A DNA stretch of 64,000 nucleotides. Source: Cordylochernes scorpioides. Taxonomy: Eukaryota > Arthropoda > Arachnida > Pseudoscorpiones > Chernetidae. Location: assembly GCA_030710605.1 (NCBI GenBank), contig CP092880.1, forward strand, positions 1,220,862-1,284,861, written 5' to 3'. The position numbers and the translations under genes were made by a program. Shown one piece after another: positions 59,001 through 64,000 of the stretch; the stretch's first letter is position 1; every line of letters begins with the position of its first letter. The notes under the pieces are model-generated. The model saw nothing but the letters and a program-made list of their open reading frames with translations. It ran no database searches and was not told the DNA's origin.

Positions 59001-59743
59001 TCTAAATTTCAAACACACAATTCCCTACTGCTGTGACCAGGATGAGGGAATATCAATAAGGTCCCAGCGGTCTGGCCAGTACACTCGACCATTGCAGCCA
59101 CTAGTGGCCGTCCCACTAGTTTCTCATTGCAGTTGGGGCAGTCTGACGTTGTTTTTATTGAAAAATTCGCGTCTCAATAATTATTGATCACAAATGCGCT
59201 ACGCTGAGGTCTTCTACATAATGTGGATTTTGGTCGATTAAATGTGAAAGCCATGGAGCGGCAAGTCAGTCTGCTCTTTGTTTGCGTTCAGTTCCCAGTT
59301 GGAACCGTGCTACGGTTGGATTACATAGATGTGACTGGTGAGGGCGGCCTTAGGGTCAGTCGGGGGATGACGATATATTGACCTGGTATGTGTAAACCTA
59401 TGTGTGCCGTAACTAGTAGCATTTTGGGGCAAAAGTTTTTCAAGTGTACTTTGAAAGGTAAGTTAGATTTTGAGTTTTTCCAGTAACTGTACATTCGGAT
59501 GTAATCAGATCTCGGCAGCGACCGTGTCATCGCTGTTAGCTGACTAGAGAGAATCGACGGCCCGACATTGTCAAGAAAACTCACCGACCATCTTGCAGTG
59601 GGGACAGGGGATGTTGGCTGCGGTGCAGGCGGAGCACAGGGCGTGCGGACAGCCCGAGGACCGGCGGGAAGGCGCTCGGCAGGACGGGCAGGTCTCCTCC
59701 CGGGGGTGGCGCCGTCTCACCAGGCGGGTGAGCAGCCGCACAG
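40938..59743 (-). CDS. rols: Rolling pebbles / TANC scaffold protein (19 exons, both ends missing)
   Basis: Nineteen minus-strand exons fit in phase and give about 962 codons. In order they encode a C3HC4 RING finger, the TANC EVP/F-R-W-F entry motif, a STAND-type P-loop NTPase (Walker A GGPGSGKT, Walker B LLLVDGLDE), the conserved winged-helix-like linker (WEDFQRRL, FRCDPR), about ten ankyrin repeats and TPR helices. This domain order is that of Drosophila Rolling pebbles, a scaffold that links the myoblast adhesion receptor Duf to the cytoskeleton in muscle fusion; vertebrate TANC1/2 are synaptic relatives lacking the RING. The exon upstream of the RING and the exon with the stop codon are not identified. 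Introns range from 52 and 59 bases to 2.4 kb and are loaded with repeats, including a minisatellite derived from one of the exons. Confidence 0.88.
41079..41179 (-). CDS. rols: rols exon: TPR
   Basis: The exon lies between AACCGTCCCAG and CTGGG|GTGAGT. It encodes KEAADVALKAIEADPHQPEA and YLVRSQACKSL, a clear TPR matching [23 protein letters not shown]. Confidence 0.87.
41192..41960. other. rols intron with poly-G tract
   Basis: It holds a fragment ACTAGCCGAATGACCCGGG near 41227, a run of 26 G at 41524-41549 and an A run at 41597-41610. No exon is seen. Confidence 0.6.
41992..42033 (-). ncRNA. Hammerhead ribozyme, minimal type I, complete core
   Basis: Read on the minus strand: stem I ACCACG (42033-42028), CTGACGA (42027-42021), stem II GGGC/GCCC with loop CAACA (42020-42008), GAAA (42007-42004), 2-bp stem III with loop GG (42003-41999), cleavage triplet GUA with A at 41998, and CGTGGT (41997-41992), which closes a perfect 6-bp stem I. 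Every invariant position of the hammerhead core is satisfied. This small-stem-III form is known from Penelope-like elements and animal retrozymes. It lies in a rols intron on the transcribed strand. Confidence 0.75.
42315..42512. mobile_element. Inverted-repeat element of the AGATAATAAAAAGGCATATATTGGAT family
   Basis: The left arm reads ATTAGATAATAAAAAGACCT then ATATTGGATTGAATAAA; the right arm is its reverse complement ending at 42501. The centre carries TTGATAAAGGTTTGGTGTTC and CAGCCAACAGAAATGTTGG, a degenerate hammerhead-like core (UUGAUAA, hairpin, GAAA). Related copies: 5776-5838, 11975-12080, 16930-16998, 43933-44178. Confidence 0.75.
42717..43152 (+). mobile_element. Solo LTR, copy 2
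   Basis: It opens TGTCAAATTATATTGACAAA, has GGCCATGTTTGTATATAAAAG (promoter), GTAACCCCGGTCCGATCCC, a polyadenylation signal AATAAAGATAAG and a closing CCCTAGTTTATTGCATTTTG. It matches the minus-strand LTR at 14574-14993. Opposite to rols transcription. Confidence 0.72.
43544..43654 (-). CDS. rols: rols exon: TPR helices
   Basis: The exon lies between ACCATCATCAG and AACAAG|GTATTC. It encodes DALVLLDWVLGHLG and SRLLALKSRCLLDNK, matching the TPR stretch LKVSLLLNLSRCRRKM of TANC. Confidence 0.8.
43714..43796 (-). CDS. rols: rols exon: end of ankyrins, start of TPR region
   Basis: The exon lies between CGACGTGCAG and CACCTA|GTGAGT. It encodes VLAVARDPDIEKLLVTHI and LHEAERC, matching TANC's [20 protein letters not shown]. 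A 59-base intron follows. Confidence 0.75.
43933..44178. mobile_element. Inverted-repeat element with two degenerate hammerhead-like cores
   Basis: The arms pair AAAAGGCATATATTGGATCA with its reverse complement at 44143-44166. Inside, CAACCTTTATCAAGG (minus reading CCTTGATAAAGGTTG) and CCTTGATGAATTTTGGCGTT each sit before a hairpin and GAAATATTG. In both, the first base of the CUGAUGA core reads U. Confidence 0.7.
44527..44590 (-). CDS. rols: rols exon, tentative
   Basis: A 64-base segment between GTCTGCAG and CCAAG|GTACGT. Its phase fits both neighbours (LRPPSTKKPW...), but an alternative frame (AAAFHEETLDVRHL) looks more ankyrin-like and would need extra exons. Family members have about 50 more residues here, so an exon may be missed. 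Confidence 0.4.
44604..45329. other. rols intron, no clear exon
   Basis: A 108-codon minus-strand frame at 44835-45161 has no motif fitting this part of rols. An exon encoding part of the last ankyrin repeat may be hidden here. Confidence 0.4.
45330..45436 (-). CDS. rols: rols exon: ankyrin repeat
   Basis: The exon lies between TGGCCCAG and CCTGTG|GTGAGG. It encodes ARLDAADREGHTALTLGC and LHGHGGLVAEVLRRG, a complete ankyrin repeat matching TANC's [21 protein letters not shown]. Confidence 0.88.
45437..46321. other. rols intron
   Basis: No repeat family or exon recognised. Short frames in both directions lack motifs. Confidence 0.5.
46322..46640 (-). CDS. rols: rols exon: ankyrin repeats
   Basis: It encodes AAVYLMDLPAVDLN, DRTPLTAAVEDAALGREL, LGECPAHLAASRPGAR and RGRTPLMAAVAVGNLEAARF. 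The donor is GACTCGG|GTGAGC. The acceptor GTGCAG at 46641 keeps phase 0; the frame stays open further up (TPMNLAAVQ), so the exon may start about 50 bases earlier. Confidence 0.8.
46850..47690 (-). repeat. Minisatellite derived from a rols ankyrin exon (68-92 bp units, about 11 copies)
   Basis: On the minus strand each unit holds CCACACTGAGGTTGTTGGCG, GGGTGGGAGCC, GAGGCCCGCCAGACTGAG and the donor-like GTAGGTCGTGGGG. The same exon text occurs once with normal divergence at 47591-47731. Some units carry an extra 24-30 bases. Several plus-strand frames remain open over hundreds of bases only because of the repeat. Confidence 0.88.
47591..47731 (-). CDS. rols: rols exon: ankyrin exon that seeded a minisatellite
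   Basis: The acceptor is TTGATATCAG and the first donor ACTGAG|GTAGGT. It encodes VEASAAGGHVATLRLLAG and TAALEARQTE, in phase 0. The sequence just beyond its donor repeats the 3' part of this exon, including the donor, about ten more times. Confidence 0.75.
48388..48591 (-). CDS. rols: rols exon: first ankyrin repeats
   Basis: The exon lies between GACGTGCAG and GTCAAG|GTACTG. It encodes THLAQACERGQAEVVELLLA and QAAARGHLEVVRTLLQSG, two clear ankyrin helices. Confidence 0.88.
48644..48866 (-). CDS. rols: rols exon: helical region before ankyrins
   Basis: The exon lies between GTCCATAG and CTGAAG|GTCGGA. It encodes GHAMVALALTRLQSPL, TLALAEHLTKAELF and ARWLALASRSPEAAL, equivalent to TANC's GHTLLAFW...ELGHHILKAHIF and LWISYSTEGLSMAL. 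A 52-base intron (48592-48643) separates it from the next exon. Confidence 0.85.
49246..49490 (-). CDS. rols: rols exon: WEDF / FxCDPR region
   Basis: The exon lies between GTGCCCCAG and TCCCAG|GTACTG (final AG splits a codon). It encodes VRPMLEATMA, LVWEDFQRRL, HAALGDWL and KFRCDPR, all near-identical in position to TANC. Confidence 0.88.
49491..50611. other. rols intron with poly-C tract and a repeat relic
   Basis: A run of 27 C lies at 49968-49994. At about 50270-50560 is a degenerate copy of the repeat that carries the hammerhead at 21792 (GCTGACTAAGGCAGACAGAA, then TTGATTTATC). Confidence 0.6.
50612..50798 (-). CDS. rols: rols exon: linker helices
   Basis: The exon lies between GCTGTCCAG and GAGAAG|GTACAG. 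It encodes SSFLHARLVLELVARGML and LFLLLCNLKFGLEASFEK, corresponding to TANC's YLYLKLTFDLIEKGYLV and NMKFP..SSFD. Confidence 0.85.
50976..51157 (-). CDS. rols: rols exon: NTPase C-terminal part
   Basis: The exon lies between ACGGGCAG and CTCTG|GTGTGT. It encodes VVATARHPTSWL and TDLMSYTTDRINSSPAI, matching TANC's IVTVRTS...DLQAYILHRIHSS. The donor is non-standard at +3 to +6 but is the only one that keeps phase. Confidence 0.8.
51676..51880 (-). CDS. rols: rols exon: Walker B segment
   Basis: The exon lies between GGGTCCAG and GTGAAG|GTAGGA. It encodes CLLLVDGLDEVR (Walker B), SDYGDFLPEFL and FLPPWVKV, the same order as in TANC (IDGLNEAE ... DYGD ... FPSWLK). Confidence 0.87.
51881..52522. 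other. rols intron
   Basis: AT-rich. A fragment of the GGCATATATTGGAT family at about 52300-52380 (TTTAAAAGGCATATTTTGGA). Confidence 0.5.
52537..52847 (+). mobile_element. Complete tRNA-derived SINE with perfect target-site duplication
   Basis: The element is flanked by perfect 14-base direct repeats ACTCTCATCTAGTG (52523-52536 and 52848-52861). The head has GTTGGTGGAAGGCTGG and the B box GGGTTCGATTCCC. The body runs through AATCAAACGGGGCTCTGGCA and AAAGCAGTCGCTAACTACCC, ending in a run of 13 or more A. The intact duplication and tail point to a recent insertion by a LINE enzyme. It lies in a rols intron, antisense to the gene. Confidence 0.9.
52965..53176 (+). mobile_element. Full-length CTCATGGACAAAAC MITE (reference copy)
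   Basis: TACACTCATGGACAAAACTT at the left mirrors AAGTTTTGTCCATGAGTGTA at the right, with TA at both borders. About 212 bases, no coding capacity, consistent with a Tc1/mariner-type non-autonomous element. The internal TAATAAAGG, CTTTCAGAGTT and GATATACATGCTAAAAGG blocks define the family. Confidence 0.85.
53483..53642 (-). CDS. rols: rols exon: NTPase segment FHFCQA
   Basis: The exon lies between GTGCGGCAG and TCCA|GTGAGT. It encodes VAAFHFCQAASADTCS and VDYVRNLAAQLC, matching the conserved TANC HHFCQAD...TC...FV stretch. Confidence 0.85.
54001..55517 (+). mobile_element. Tc1-like DNA transposon, degenerate transposase
   Basis: Perfect 31-base terminal inverted repeats beginning TACACTGGTCCGCAAAATTA border 1517 bases at TA. 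The transposase frame 54383-55120 has the catalytic Asp motifs FTDESRF and LMDDNARPH. The third acidic motif reads PDLNPIGHV followed by TAG, so the essential Glu is Gly and a Trp codon has become a stop. The frame continues for about 55 codons beyond it. The N-terminal DNA-binding part is out of frame because of a shift at an A-run near 54400. The element cannot make transposase but its ends look usable in trans. In a rols intron, antisense to the gene. Confidence 0.92.
55518..56067. other. rols intron
   Basis: It includes an imperfect inverted pair around AAGGAAGCTTTCGAGCAAGC and GAAACTTCCTTTAA (about 55620-55710). No exon. Confidence 0.5.
56068..56206 (-). CDS. rols: rols exon: P-loop (Walker A)
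   Basis: It encodes SRGLLITGGPGSGKTSMIL, a complete Walker A motif GxxGxGK(T/S) for nucleotide binding. The donor is CCAG|GTGGGT. The acceptor GTGACGAG is weak; a start a few codons later (after CCAG) is equally in phase. Confidence 0.82.
57222..57442 (+). mobile_element. CTCATGGACAAAAC MITE
   Basis: Left end ACACTCATGGACAAAACTTA, right end CTTAAGTTTTGTCCATGAG. Full length, slightly diverged; in a rols intron directly left of the exon at 57514. Confidence 0.8.
57514..57623 (-). CDS. rols: rols exon: EVP entry motif of the NTPase region
   Basis: The exon lies between AATTTCAG and AGAAAG|GTAAGT. It encodes PLYFEVPKTD and FIHRPWVFDQIR, corresponding to the FFEVP ... GR-WLF segment that begins the TANC NTPase region. 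Confidence 0.85.
58149..58325 (+). mobile_element. CTCATGGACAAAAC MITE, internally shortened
   Basis: TACACTCATGGACAAAACTT at the left and CTTAAGTTTTGTCCATGAGT at the right enclose a body lacking about 35 bases after the left end. Confidence 0.8.
58665..58721 (-). CDS. rols: rols exon: linker after RING
   Basis: A 57-base exon between TTATTCCAG and ATAG|GTAAGT. It encodes KRPPSNRIPAHNSNRNSI; phase 1 at both ends fits its neighbours. Short and unconserved, so moderately supported. Confidence 0.65.
   Translation of the reverse strand, partial: SSALPPIAFLPTIPTEIP
59585..59743 (-). CDS. rols: rols exon: RING finger
   Basis: The acceptor is GTGCCCTAG and the donor GGTCG|GTGAGT. It encodes CPSC-x9-CPHALCSAC-x6-CPHC, a full C3HC4 RING spacing, consistent with E3 ligase activity or protein binding. 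This module sets the insect-type protein apart from vertebrate TANC. It starts with two bases of a split codon, so at least one exon lies further right. Confidence 0.85.
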
Positions 59744-62158
59744 CTAGGGCACCACTTCGGTTACATTCACACACGATAAACATCCTAACCTTATTTAAGT
59801 TTTGTCCATGAGCGTAAATTATATTCAGGTGAAACAAACATGGAGAGAGAGATTCTGGTTTTTTTTTTTTTAAATTAACAAGACCAAATTATAATTTTAA
59901 ATTTGATTATAAGAATGTTTATTTTCCGCAAGCCCAAACACGTATTTGCATATCTCCGTCCAGGCGTAGAGCGAGTGGCGGCGCTAGACTCGGATATTTA
60001 CGGCGCTGAAGAAGAAAAAGAGATAGCCCCCCGATATAAACATGGTGCAGACGTTATTTTATCTCATCAGACAGCATTCTCGGAAATGCATAGAAACGCG
60101 CAAAAACTACAAAAAGTGTTTTTATTATTGTCTGGAAGCGACACTGAAGCTTATGTGCGATTGGTACGTAGAGAACAACTTTGATAAAACAACTTTGTTA
60201 TAATGAGAGGTGAGGAATGGTATACATGGTATTCATTTCAGCAGAACGAAACAATCGTTCGATAAATTCTCTGGTTTTGTATATATCATCTGCTGATTTG
60301 TTTTAAAAGAATGTACGGGCCGTTTATAGATTATTTATTTCCCCGCGTTTTGGCGACTCACTGCCACCAGGGGAATCCCCTGTTTTATTTTAAAATACTC
60401 TGTGTTCAAATGTATAAATATAATTTGTTGAAACATAGCTTCCGAATAAACCTAATAACATTGTAAAACCACGATTTATGTAAATAAACAAGAAATGTTG
60501 GTGAGTATGTGTGTGTTCCCCGCCCGATATTGGACATACTTGGACAATGTTGGACATACTTGGGCAATATTAGACATACCTGGACAATATTGGACAACTT
60601 CACGCCTCGGTATAAAGTTAGGTATAGTTCCAGTTCTATCTTATAAACACGTAATATGTAAATCAGGACGATAACAGGAAAATTTGCATAATCCGTCCAC
60701 ACGGGCGGTATATAGCCATTCCTTCTAAACAGCTACCGTTAGATAGATGTACCTGCTAGCTCTCAACCTAGAATTGGTTGATGGAAGCTTCAAATCTCCA
60801 TCCGCTCTTGAGAGTATGGTTATATAGAACACGACCATATATGTGTTCTTAGGTGGGGATGAATCAATCAAGTCTCACATAGGAAATGACAATTGTGTAT
60901 TTGGTTATCAAAGCCCTATAAAGAAACAAAAACCACACAACACAATGAATGAAATATTATCATATATATGAAATTTATATATGTGAAAAATAAGGAAAAA
61001 GAAAAAAAAAAAGGTCAGGTGTTGATATTTAAGACAAAAAAGGCAAATCCTGACCGCTGAGTGTTTTAGATAGCAGAGTGCCATCTAGTGGAACAAAAAT
61101 CAATTAAACATTGATTTAGGCTTGCTCCACGATATGGTGACCAATGGAGGCAGCAGTTCGAATTGTGTTACGCTTTTGGAGAGAAACAATGTGCAGTTGC
61201 TATTCCTGAGAACATTTAGAGGGAAGACAGAACGTATTGTAGTCGGCAGCAGGTTACGTAAGCCAGCCAGTAAGTAAATAAGTGAGGGAAACAATGGAGC
61301 CTCTGGTGGATTCTCGGTAGGAGGACTCAGCTGCAATGGGAGACGGAAGGAAAAAACGACCGTTTCTATATTTGGTGGAGGTCCTTGGCCCAGCGGTGGG
61401 ATCAGCGTCTGTGGACTCAGCACGAGCGTAGTTGAACCTTCAGTTCTATTCTTCCACAATTTAATGAAGAAAACATAAATTGTGTTCACAGAAGAGTTCA
61501 GGTTTGGAATAAATTCATCCTGGGCTTCAATTGTATGTTTTGACCCTTTCAGCGCCAGACAGTTCTAGTTTTACAGACGGCTTAGAACTACCCAGCACCA
61601 TCTGAAATGATGGAGGTTCTATTGGTTGGTTAGGGTTGGTGGTTTCCTACTTTGTCATTTTTGAAGGAAATTTTGCCTGGGGGATAATGATCTTCACAAC
61701 AATTCACTTCTCCAGTCAGAATCGCCAGCGGTCTCCAGCGACATCACACATTTCGCGATCTGTCTGTGTACAGGTAGCCCTGTGCAATAGCTGAGCTCTT
61801 CATGGCGATATGGTGGAATAAACTGGCGAAAAGGCTGGGAGGTTTCACCACTGATGAGCCAAGCCCTTTCAATATTTCTGATCGCAGTTAGGATGAAAAT
61901 TGATTTTATGTGAAAAGAAACGTTCTCGTGTTTGATAGTTTTATTTCTTATAAATAGATGGCGCGGCCTTATGTAGGATTGAGAAAAAATGATTACAAAA
62001 TTAATTGATAGTAATGGTTGTTCCGCATGTGCTCCACAATATAGGAAAAAATGCATCAAAACAATACATCACATGTACAGCTCTTTGTACTGAGGTAGGT
62101 GACTGAAGTACTGGAAACTTATGTCCATTATGTCAATAGCCGAAATATTTATTCTTTA
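59744..62158. other. rols upstream region or large intron, no exon recognised
   Basis: 59930-60190 is CpG-richer and holds a 93-codon frame with no motif. 60337-60395 resembles a segment near 42150. 61000-61130 resembles the flank of the hammerhead repeat at 21690-21930. At 61790-61900 is a copy of the CCACTGATGAGCCAAGCCCT family. Confidence 0.45.
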
Positions 62159-62280
62159 TACAAGGTTGTCCCAAAAGTTCGTAAACATTTGCAAAAAAAT
62201 ATAATTTGGATATATATTTTACATGGATAAATATTTGGAATTTGTTGCAGGTGTTTACCAACTTTTGGGACAACCTTATA
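62159..62280. mobile_element. 122-bp mariner-type MITE
   Basis: TACAAGGTTGTCCCAAAAGT at the left mirrors ACTTTTGGGACAACCTTATA at the right, around an AT-rich centre. A partial copy is at 15493-15570. Confidence 0.8.
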
Positions 62281-62480
62281 AATTACACACTCTGTAATTC
62301 AAATATTTTAACATAACATTTGAAAGTTCTGGAAACAAACCAGACAAAGTTTCTGAGAGGGTTCACCACTGATGAGCCAAGTCCACATAACTATCATTCT
62401 CGCATTGAAGTAAAGTGGCCTGTAAACATGCAGTTAGCGAAAATATCAGCTTAGAAATAATTTCCCAATTTCTACATACA

Positions 62481-64000
62481 CTCATGGACAAAACTTAAGG
62501 AAGTTGTACCTTTTAGCATGTATATCGGGATTCAGACAATAACTCTGAAAGATATTACAGTGACCTTTATTGAAGACACACGAGATAACCAATATACACT
62601 CATGGACAAAACTTAAGGAAGTTGTACTTTTCAGCATATATATCGGGATTCAGACAATAACTCTGAGAGATATTACAGTGACCTTTATTGAAGACACACG
62701 AGATAACCAATATACACTCATGGACAAAACTTAAGGAAGTTGTACCTTTTAGCATGTATATCCGGATTCAGACAATAACTCTGAGAGATATTACAGTGAC
62801 CTTTATTGAAGACACACGAGATAACCAATATACACTCATGGACAAAACTTAAGAAAGTTGTACCTTTCAGCATGTATATCCGGATTCAGACAATAACTCT
62901 GAGAGATATTACAGTGACCTTTATTGAAGACACACGAGATAACCAATATACACTCATGGACAAAACTTAAGAAAGTTGTACCTTTCAGCATGTATATCCG
63001 GATTCAGACAATAACTCTGAGAGATATTACAGTGACCTTTATTGAAGACACACGAGATAACCAATATACACTCATGGACAAAACTTAAGGAAGTTGTACC
63101 TTTTAACATGTATATCGGGATTCAGACAATAACTCTGAAAGATATTACAGTGACCTTTATTGAAGACACACGAGATAACCAATATACACTCATGGACAAA
63201 ACTTAAGGAAGTTCTACCTTTTAACATGTATATCGGGATTCAGACAATAACTCTGAAAGATATTACAGTGACCTTTATTGAAGACACACGAGATAACCAA
63301 TATACACTCATGGACAAAACTTAAGGAAGTTGTACCTTTTAACATGTATATCGGGATTCAGACAATAACTCTGAAAGATATTACAGTGACCTTTATTGAA
63401 GACACACGAGATAACCAATATACACTCATGGACAAAACTTAAGGAAGTTGTACTTTTTATCATGTATATCGGGATTCAGACAATAACTCTGAGAGATATT
63501 ACAGTGACCTTTATTGAAGACACACGAGATAACCAATATACACTCATGGACAAAACTTAAGGAAGTTGTACTTTTCAGCATGTATATCCGGATTCAGACA
63601 ATAACTCTGAGAGATATTACAGTGACCTTTATTGAAGACACACGAGATAACCAATATACACTCATGGACAAAACTTAAGGAAGTTGTACCTTTTAACATG
63701 TATATCGGGATTCAGACAATAACTCTGAAAGATATTACAGTGACCTTTATTGAAGACACACGAGATAACCAATATACACTCATGGACAAAACTTAAGGAA
63801 GTTCTACCTTTTAACATGTATATCGGGATTCAGACAATAACTCTGAAAGATATTACAGTGACCTTTATTGAAGACACACGAGATAACCAATATACACTCA
63901 TGGACAAAACTTAAGGAAGTTGTACCTTTTAACATGTATATCGGGATTCAGACAATAACTCTGAAAGATATTACAGTGACCTTTATTGAAGACACACGAG
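62481..64000 (-). repeat. 118-bp satellite derived from the CTCATGGACAAAAC MITE, 13 copies, continues past the window
   Basis: Units start at 62481, 62599, 62717 and so on, all exactly 118 bases, and the last runs into the window edge. Each holds CTCATGGACAAAACTTAAGG, AAGTTGTACCTTTTA, ACTCTGAAAGATATTACAGT, GACCTTTATTGAAGACACAC and GAGATAACCAATATACA. This is one terminal repeat plus the adjacent half of the MITE. Copies differ at a few positions (TATCGGG or TATCCGG; CTGAAAG or CTGAGAG) in a pattern that repeats in blocks. Confidence 0.95.

Noticed and set aside
59903-60184. 93-codon plus-strand frame in CpG-richer DNA
   Set aside because: No motif, no splice-linked neighbour. It might lie in a promoter region, but I cannot support a gene.
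61100-61489. 129-codon minus-strand frame
   Set aside because: No recognisable domain and it ends in a repeat-related flank; probably chance.

Overview
This is a window of animal nuclear DNA, most likely from an arthropod. Its genes have many introns, with GC-rich exons set in AT-rich noncoding sequence, and there is a 100-base run of N (an assembly gap). Three genes can be read from splice sites whose codon phases fit exon to exon. The arthropod assignment rests on a rolling-pebbles (TANC-type) gene that carries a RING finger, as the insect form does, on an FxGxR-amide neuropeptide precursor, and on Penelope, Tc1 and SINE insertions.

Layout. (1) Plus strand, left edge to 9945: the 3' part of a type I membrane receptor gene. 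It encodes a C-type lectin domain, three sushi domains, a Pro/Thr-rich stalk, one membrane helix and a cytoplasmic tail. (2) 9946-29600: about 20 kb without an intact host gene. It holds AT-rich DNA, a broken Hip/ST13 fragment, a solo LTR, a 5'-truncated Penelope-like element inside a SINE, fold-back elements, and a 10-copy array of a 93-bp repeat. (3) Minus strand, 31197-29612: a small, apparently complete neuropeptide gene with TATA box, short 5' exon, two coding exons and a polyadenylation signal. It predicts an 87-residue precursor with one amidated peptide ending FIGAR. (4) 32500-34200: a 51-bp minisatellite of about 33 copies, open on both strands. (5) Minus strand, 59743-40938: 19 exons (about 962 codons) of a rolling pebbles/TANC gene: RING finger, P-loop NTPase, ankyrin repeats, TPRs. 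The first and last exons are not visible. (6) 62481 to the right edge: a 118-bp satellite.

The genes look unrelated in function. The lectin-sushi protein is probably a cell-surface adhesion or recognition molecule, the rols product is a cytoplasmic scaffold, and the neuropeptide is secreted.

The most interesting content is in the repeats. At least four repeats carry hammerhead-ribozyme cores; the one at 41992-42033 (minus) has every conserved core base. An intron of the lectin gene has six tandem copies of the 5' end of U2 snRNA embedded in CT runs. One family of small inverted-repeat transposons occurs as single copies, as a 3-copy tandem and as a 13-copy satellite. An ankyrin exon of rols has spawned a minisatellite that copies its own splice donor. 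All calls come from reading the sequence; no database or folding program was run.
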